Below are positions 58,359-64,000 of a stretch of 64,000 bases of DNA, one piece after another. How positions within the stretch are numbered: the first letter of the stretch is position 1; every line of letters begins with the position of its first letter. A model generated the notes under the pieces. That model saw only the letters and a program-made list of their open reading frames with translations. It ran no database searches and was not told the DNA's origin. The DNA comes from Mytilisepta virgata (Eukaryota; Mollusca; Bivalvia; Mytilida; Mytilidae). Location: contig CM051514.1 of the NCBI GenBank assembly GCA_028015205.1, positions 38,642,150 through 38,706,149 of the forward strand, read 5' to 3'. The translations under genes and the position numbers were made by a program.

Positions 58359-60758
58359 TTATGAGTGAACTGAGAATGAGTGGCATAATTTGTAAATGAA
58401 AGTTACACACAGAAATTGAAAGCGTTTCTTTTGCGAACATTCAAGTTCAAAATCTGTATCACATGACAGCATAAGGTAACAAAAATCATCGTCAGGAAGG
58501 TTGCCGAGAAAAGCAGCAAACGTAATTGGATCAATTGTTAGTAATTCACGCCAGAGTTCGTCCCTTATGTCACAAAGGTAGTCACAAGATGTTACAGAAT
58601 GTATGCACGGATCAGAGAACAGTTTTCCGCATTTGTCACAAAGATAAGTGTTAATGTGTGTAGTTCTAATTAAGCTGCACAATGAAACAATATAAGCTGC
58701 TTGATTTCGTAAGTGTGGAAAGTCCAGTACAATAGTCCATGCAGGATGAGGTTGCACAGTTTTATGGATTAACTTGAAAGCGGAAAAGTCATCGTCAGCG
58801 CTTAGGCGAAGATGCCAGTCACTTAGTTCTTTCTCTATTATAGTGTTTCGCACAATACGTTTCCATTTATGTTGAGATGGAAAAGTCCCATGTGATATAA
58901 ATTGATGTAAAAAGTCAGAAAGTCTATACTTTTGGATAAGAATAAGACAGTCATTTGTAAATCCAGAAGATCGCAAACGTACATCGTATATAGAAAGTCT
59001 TAGTTCGAACAGTCTTCGTAAAAGGATGCGAAATGAAATAGCTTTGCTCGGTAAGTTACAAATTCTACCAAAAAATAACAATTTGCGTTCGTTGATGAAA
59101 CTTTCTAAACTATACCATCCAATAAGTGATAAACACATGTCAGTTCTAGTCAATTTAGGCAACCCTTGAATAAATTTACAGACATAATGGTGCGTACGTT
59201 CCAACATTAACATTTCGGTCTTCGAAATTTTCCCCCAAAGTTCACATCCGTAAAGCGCTTTTGGGTAGCACACTTGGCGTATGATCTTAGCACAAACCAC
59301 TGGATTGAGGATGGCAGGGTGAATACCAGTTCGAATGACGGATGCAACAGATGCCCGTAAAGTCCTGCAAGCTTTAAGAGTACGATCTATAGTCTTAGTT
59401 GTGGAATCTAATGTAACACCTACATGCACAGCTGTTTGAACATGTTCAATCGGTACGTTGTATAAAGTTAAGTCCGGACCAGTCAAACTACTACCAAATT
59501 TCAAAAGTTTACTTTTCATAGCGGAAAAAGAGAAACTCCATGAATTACTGTATCTTTCGCATATAGAAACCATCTCTTGTGCTGATTCGTAGTTTGTCGC
59601 AATTAAAGAGATATCGTCAGCTTGGACAGGAGAACTACAGTTAATATCATAGAGGAAGGCACCTTTATTGCATGATTCAAGTTCATTGATTAAATCGTTG
59701 ATAAAAATTAGGTAAAGCTTAGACGATAACACACTTCCCTGTCGAACTCCACGATTCAAAGTAAACCAGTCAGATAATTCGCCACTAGATAATATAGCAC
59801 TCGATAAATTAGTATACATGTTATCTAGAAGAAGCCATAATTTTCCTTTAGCACCGTATTCAAACAGTTTTATTCTCAAACCATTGTGGGGCACCGTATC
59901 GAAGGCTTTGGTGCTGTCTAATAATACCACCATTGCTGTGCCGTTTCTTTCCACGTGATGACAAATTAGTTCTTGAAGATTAAAAGATGCATTTAGACTA
60001 GACAATTGTTTTTGGTAGGCAACTTGTTGAACATTTGGAAAGTTATCTCTCAATTTCGAAAGTACTAAGTCCACGAGTTTTTCAAAGATTTTAGATATAC
60101 ACGGAACTAACGAAATGCCTCTGTAAGAATTGGTGTCTGATTTTGGCTTGTTACCACCTTTGTATAATAAAATTATGATACTTTTTCTCCAATCATTTGG
60201 AATATAAGAATGTTGAATGCACATATTGAAGAGGTGATGCAAATGTTTAATGAGTAATTTTCCGCCATGTTTGATATGTTCGTAGAAAATATCATCGTGA
60301 CCACACGCTTTGTTGTTTTTTAAAGTTGAACAAATAATCCGCACATCACTGATTTCAATATTGTATTTAATTTCGCTTTCGTCAGTGTTAATAACTTCAC
60401 GTATAGAAGACAGTTTGGTAGATATTTCTACTCCTCGATTAGGATCAGTGTACTTAGAAGGTGAAAATACATTTCGAAAGTGGTCAAGCCATATGTCATT
60501 GATCATCTTCGGATCGGTGTGTATATGTCCGTTTTTCTTCAATGCAGAACAATCAGGTGATTTCTTTTTACGTTCATTTATGATTTTCCAAACTGCTTTC
60601 TGGTCAACATCAACACTTGCTTCAATAGTTTTTGCTAAATTACTTTCATATTCGTCTATCGCATTTCTTATCGCAGAACGGAATTCCCTTTTCGCGGACT
60701 TATACTCATTGTTACTGTTGGAAACATGGTATTTGCATATGCTGAACTGATCATACAC
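58359..60758 (-). CDS. Non-LTR retrotransposon reverse transcriptase ORF, 799 codons
   Basis: An RVT_1 domain spans about residues 180-440: IPNDWRKSIIILLYKGG, SYRGISLVPCISKIFEKL, then LLDSTKAFDTVPH (first catalytic Asp about 281), NRGVRQGSVLS (about 335) and VQADDISLIA (catalytic Asp pair 381-382; Gln instead of the usual Phe/Tyr before ADD). A thumb/connection region and a C-terminal CDKCGKLF...CIHSVTSCDYLC cysteine motif follow, as in many LINE ORF2 proteins. The upstream endonuclease is missing: an in-frame TAG lies just before the first codons, and the codon annotated as start is GTG. It is a 5'-truncated or broken copy whose RT frame is still open, so it is fairly young. Confidence 0.9.
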   Translation of the reverse strand: MYDQFSICKYHVSNSNNEYKSAKREFRSAIRNAIDEYESNLAKTIEASVDVDQKAVWKIINERKKKSPDCSALKKNGHIHTDPKMINDIWLDHFRNVFSPSKYTDPNRGVEISTKLSSIREVINTDESEIKYNIEISDVRIICSTLKNNKACGHDDIFYEHIKHGGKLLIKHLHHLFNMCIQHSYIPNDWRKSIIILLYKGGNKPKSDTNSYRGISLVPCISKIFEKLVDLVLSKLRDNFPNVQQVAYQKQLSSLNASFNLQELICHHVERNGTAMVVLLDSTKAFDTVPHNGLRIKLFEYGAKGKLWLLLDNMYTNLSSAILSSGELSDWFTLNRGVRQGSVLSSKLYLIFINDLINELESCNKGAFLYDINCSSPVQADDISLIATNYESAQEMVSICERYSNSWSFSFSAMKSKLLKFGSSLTGPDLTLYNVPIEHVQTAVHVGVTLDSTTKTIDRTLKACRTLRASVASVIRTGIHPAILNPVVCAKIIRQVCYPKALYGCELWGKISKTEMLMLERTHHYVCKFIQGLPKLTRTDMCLSLIGWYSLESFINERKLLFFGRICNLPSKAISFRILLRRLFELRLSIYDVRLRSSGFTNDCLILIQKYRLSDFLHQFISHGTFPSQHKWKRIVRNTIIEKELSDWHLRLSADDDFSAFKLIHKTVQPHPAWTIVLDFPHLRNQAAYIVSLCSLIRTTHINTYLCDKCGKLFSDPCIHSVTSCDYLCDIRDELWRELLTIDPITFAAFLGNLPDDDFCYLMLSCDTDFELECSQKKRFQFLCVTFIYKLCHSFSVHS

Positions 60759-60779
60759 GTAACTGAAATTGACCCGTCT

Positions 60780-62700
60780 TGATTGACTGCTATGCTACAT
60801 ATCTGGATATCGATTTGTTATCTTTTTTTACTAAAGGAAATCAAGATACCGTATAACTTTTTTGGAAAGAAATGTATAAATACTGGAAAAGCTAACCACA
60901 AATATGTTGTAACTGATAATTGAAAATCATTCAACAGAGTACACTTGTATGAAGAGAGAAACTGAAATACAAAACAAAATTACAATTACTCTGTAGGTGG
61001 GAAATGTGTCAATGGGAATACTGTATAACACTTCAAAGTAACGGAAATATGTCATTCACATTAAGGACTGCAAAATGAATATAATTTCCGGAATCAAGTA
61101 CAAGTATTTTTGAAAAATATGTTTGTTGTACACTACACTTCATATAATAGTTTTAGAAATAATCTGAATTTATAGTCACTCTTGTGGATTTCTTAGCACA
61201 CAACTGTTTCTCTTGTTTTGCACTGTGAAAACGCTAAGTATTGGCATCATAAAATGTTATTTTATTATTTTCATGAGCCTTAAACTGAAATTAAATCAAC
61301 CCCTTTTCCGAGCCCCAAGGTTACTCTTGCAGAACGATCGATCAAAATACTGGTTTGTTTCACATAAAACCATTATATTAAACTATTAAAACACCATCTT
61401 AACTTTTTCGATCTGGATGATATAAACAAATTAAATATAATATTAAAACCTACTTCTTATGGTCTTGTTAAAACAATCATTTTCTTTTTAAAAAAAGTAA
61501 TTAGAACTGAGGATAGGGGACTAGACTTTTAAACTGGCCTGTAAATAGTTAATTTTTCGTTTTGTTTATTTGTCACGAACTTGTTCTTATAGTTATAGAC
61601 TATATAAACAATGCATGGAAGTTAAGATCTCAAATTATAAGTTAGAAATCAATGTGTAGTATTGTTCTCTGTTGTTCACCACTCGTCACATTGTATATAT
61701 GTTATTTTGATGTTGCTATACCATGTTATTTGTGCTTTTTGCAATAAAATATTCATTCATTCATTCATTCAGTATGCATGACAATAAAAGATTGAATTGA
61801 TTTAAAATTTTAAAAAAATGTATAATGTAATTATCTTTAACTTTAGAATAAATAATGCTTTACATGTCACACTAAACGGGCCGAACTACATACTATCAGA
61901 TAAAAACATAACCAAAAATGAGCACAAAACACAAACATAGAAACAATAGAGTTTCAAGAAAGACTAGTCTGACTTATGGTACAGACATTGAGCCATGAAG
62001 ATAATTTCTATTTTCAAACAATTCCTATCTGATTTATGAATTAATGATATCTTACGTGGTTAATCTGTAAAATGTTTAAAATTATAAATTACATGACTGT
62101 AATAATCAATTCATAAACAATTGAAATAAACTGTAAGAATGTCTGTACAATATACTTACAATTCCATCAAATGGATTCAATCCAGTTAGATTGACCTCTG
62201 TATAAAGATTTTAATAATTTTATCATCATCATTGTACTTTCGGTTTTACCTGAGATATTCCGAAACCATATATGATTTTCAGGAATCTGTTTCCAATATA
62301 TGTACTTATTATATTTTTTATTTATTTATTTGCAAATTACACCCATACGGGTCAAAGCAAAACACACAATTATATACAATGTATTTTTAAAACAAATTAA
62401 TATAAAACCTCTAGTGCGGTATATTATATACGTTATATGTATTTAATTAAATCGAACTTACCTTTATACGTGTAGACGTTCTGGTATTAAATGGTTTTTT
62501 TCGATAATCGATTAGATTGGCAAATGTAATATTTTAAACTTATCTATTTATGATGGATTGGAACCCAAGTTATACCGATGTATGCTAATCTCTCTTCATT
62601 TGATGGGTGCGATAGAGGCCCCCGTAGAGGAAATTTAGCTTTGTCTTTTTAGACTCTACAGGGTGTCTGTCTTTAAAGTATATGGGATGGACGAGAATCT
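60780..62700. other. Repeat-derived intergenic DNA
   Basis: It contains a LINE-like 3' tail ending in (ATTC)n at 61747-61771, a minus-strand copy of the 40262 repeat family at 61905-61995, and a second retroelement-like tail at 62308-62410. No gene seen. Confidence 0.55.
61560..61771 (+). repeat. LINE-like 3' tail with (ATTC)n microsatellite
   Basis: GACTATATAAACAATGCATGG ... GTGCTTTTTGCAATAAAATATTC followed by five ATTC units, as at the 3' end of many non-LTR elements. It is plus-strand, so it belongs to a different insertion from the RT ORF. Confidence 0.6.
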
Positions 62701-62710
62701 TTTATCGAGA

Positions 62711-63325
62711 CTAAGTAAAGTCAAGAAATACCAAAGGGATATTCGAAGGAGGGGAAAATCGAAACAACTGACAAACTACGGAGAACAACGAAGACAAGAA
62801 CAAAACAATACATGCACTACAATTAAAAAGTAAAAACATATGAACAACATGGACCCCACCAAAAAACCAGGCGGTAGACTCAGGTGCTCTGGAAGAGTAA
62901 GCAGTCTCTGCTTCCTGCAGGACAACCGCCATGCTGCCCGTGTCAAATCCGGTTTGAGGGAGGGACAGCATCGATGGAACAGGTCCATTTTCATTTGGGA
63001 AACGGTCTTTTCATACATGTCAACCAAGTCATGATGACGTCCATAACACTTTAATAAGGATGACTCCAACTTGAGAGCAACATACCCTTGTCTGAGCAAT
63101 TTTCCTGTCAGGAGCCGGGCTCTGTCCAGGAAGGCAATGTATATGTCACAAGCTCTGGAATAAGGTATGAGTTGTGAAATATATACTCCATACGCCGGCG
63201 CTTCTGGAATATTGCCACTCAAAAATGGGAAATTGACGATTGGAAAGTCATCCCGTTTGTCGTAAAGTTTTGTATTCAACCTTCCTCTGGTGTCAATTTC
63301 GAGGTGAAGGTCAAGATAAGATGCA
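62711..63325 (-). pseudogene. Retroelement RT C-terminus remnant, copy D (longest)
   Basis: On the minus strand: an RT-type lead-in (LDLHLEID, NTKLYDKRDDFP), FPFLSGNIPEAPAYGVYISQ, DFLDRARLLTGKLLRQGY and YGRHHDLVDMYEKTVSQMKMD, then a stop and the common 3' tail. The KLYDKRDDF...NIPxxPAYGVYISQL pattern is the C-terminal end of a reverse transcriptase (Penelope-type or non-LTR) abundant in molluscs. It is 5'-truncated. Confidence 0.75.
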
Positions 63326-63680
63326 GACTTGGCAGTGTCTGTGGTATCCTAACAACGCAAAGGTATTGGTTAATATAAATGAGGATATGAGCCTCCTTTT
63401 TGGAATCGAGACACTGGCAATTTTCAAAGTATACTTTGGACTTGAACAGCGTAGCTAAAAAGGAGCGAAGGTCAGGTTACCAAAACATTACATCAACAAC
63501 TGATAGCTCTTCCAGTAAATGGAACATTGGTCCGAGATTGGCATCGTTATTAAAAATACATCTATTTGTATTGTAGGGATATCGTTAATTTTTCCAAGTT
63601 TAAAACTTTAGGAAGAAATTTTCATAAGGATATTGATCATTGTGAACAGAATAAAATATTAGGATCTGAAATAAACAGAA

Positions 63681-64000
63681 CTAGAGGCTCCGGAAGCCGG
63701 TATCGCTCACCTGGAAATTATTTGCAGAATAAAATGTTTGACTATGTCCATCTTGACTGGCAGTCTGGGACATTGCTGTCAAATTACAATTGGCTCACTT
63801 GTTTTCCCAATTTTTTCACTGCTTCAAACGAGATCTTTCGGTGAATTTTCCAGGAAGGTCCTATATTAAAATATGTTTGGTTTTGGGAGCCATCTTGGAT
63901 AGCGCGCGGCCTCTTCGGATACAATTCTGAAAGAGGACCAACTAATATAAGGACCATTGCAGCCAAGTTTCGTTCCAATTGGTCAGAATTGTTTCAGATG
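63681..64000 (+). repeat. Dispersed repeat of the 'ACTAGAGG...CACCTGG' family, cut by window edge
   Basis: AACTAGAGGCTCCGGAAGCC...CGCTCACCTGG matches the start of 14932-15535, and later segments (TTGGTCAGAATTGTTTCAGA) are typical of the same family. It runs off the right edge. Confidence 0.6.

Overview
The window looks like nuclear DNA of an invertebrate animal, most likely a bivalve mollusc and perhaps a mussel. The evidence is AT-rich DNA, short spliced exons with GT/AG junctions and long repeat-filled introns. It also holds many bivalve-style dispersed repeats, a TTAGGG-type telomeric motif and a cGAS-like innate immunity gene. The species guess is inference; the eukaryotic gene structure is seen directly.

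Region 1 (1-17555, minus strand): seven exons of an SLC1-family glutamate transporter (EAAT), reading from the ATG at 17555 down to the left edge, where the gene runs out of the window. Splice phases agree at every junction. The introns hold reverse-transcriptase tails, MITE-like inverted repeats and microsatellites. Region 2 (17556-24105) is intergenic and AT-rich with repeats only.

Region 3 (24112-38988) is the most unusual part. It is a 14,877-bp insertion that is one near-perfect palindrome: arms of 7,434 and 7,425 bp, an 18-bp loop, outer ends starting AGTAGTATG, and a 6-bp target-site duplication GGCATT on both sides. Each arm carries, from outer end to centre: a dense cluster of ETS, CRE, NRF1, E-box and E2F-like sites; a ~2.4-kb array of a 31-bp repeat; a gene with two PC4-like domains; a short ORF with a Bcl-2 BH1-like motif; an unknown ORF facing the other way; a C2H2/acidic protein with broken frames; a zinc-ribbon protein; and an ORF cut by the palindrome centre that contains telomere-like repeats. 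Two genes share the same compact layout, with a TATA box exactly 41 nt before the ATG. The size, 6-bp TSD and AG ends suggest a Polinton/adintovirus-like relative, but no polymerase, integrase, ATPase or capsid gene is visible. My working hypothesis is a snap-back, both-arms-from-one-end derivative of a larger virus-like element.

Region 4 (38995-45780) is intergenic, with a decayed MULE-type transposase-like gene (42303-43446), a 278-bp MITE and a SINE-like unit. Region 5 (45845-57748, minus strand): a complete eight-exon cGAS-like receptor gene (810 codons) with a long Lys/Ser/Thr-rich repetitive N-terminal half and a Mab-21 nucleotidyltransferase core that keeps the GS and E/D...D catalytic signature. 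Its ATG lies 7 bp from a divergent plus-strand ATG of another probable gene. Region 6 (57874-64000): a non-LTR retrotransposon with a 799-codon reverse-transcriptase ORF on the minus strand, then further retroelement tails.
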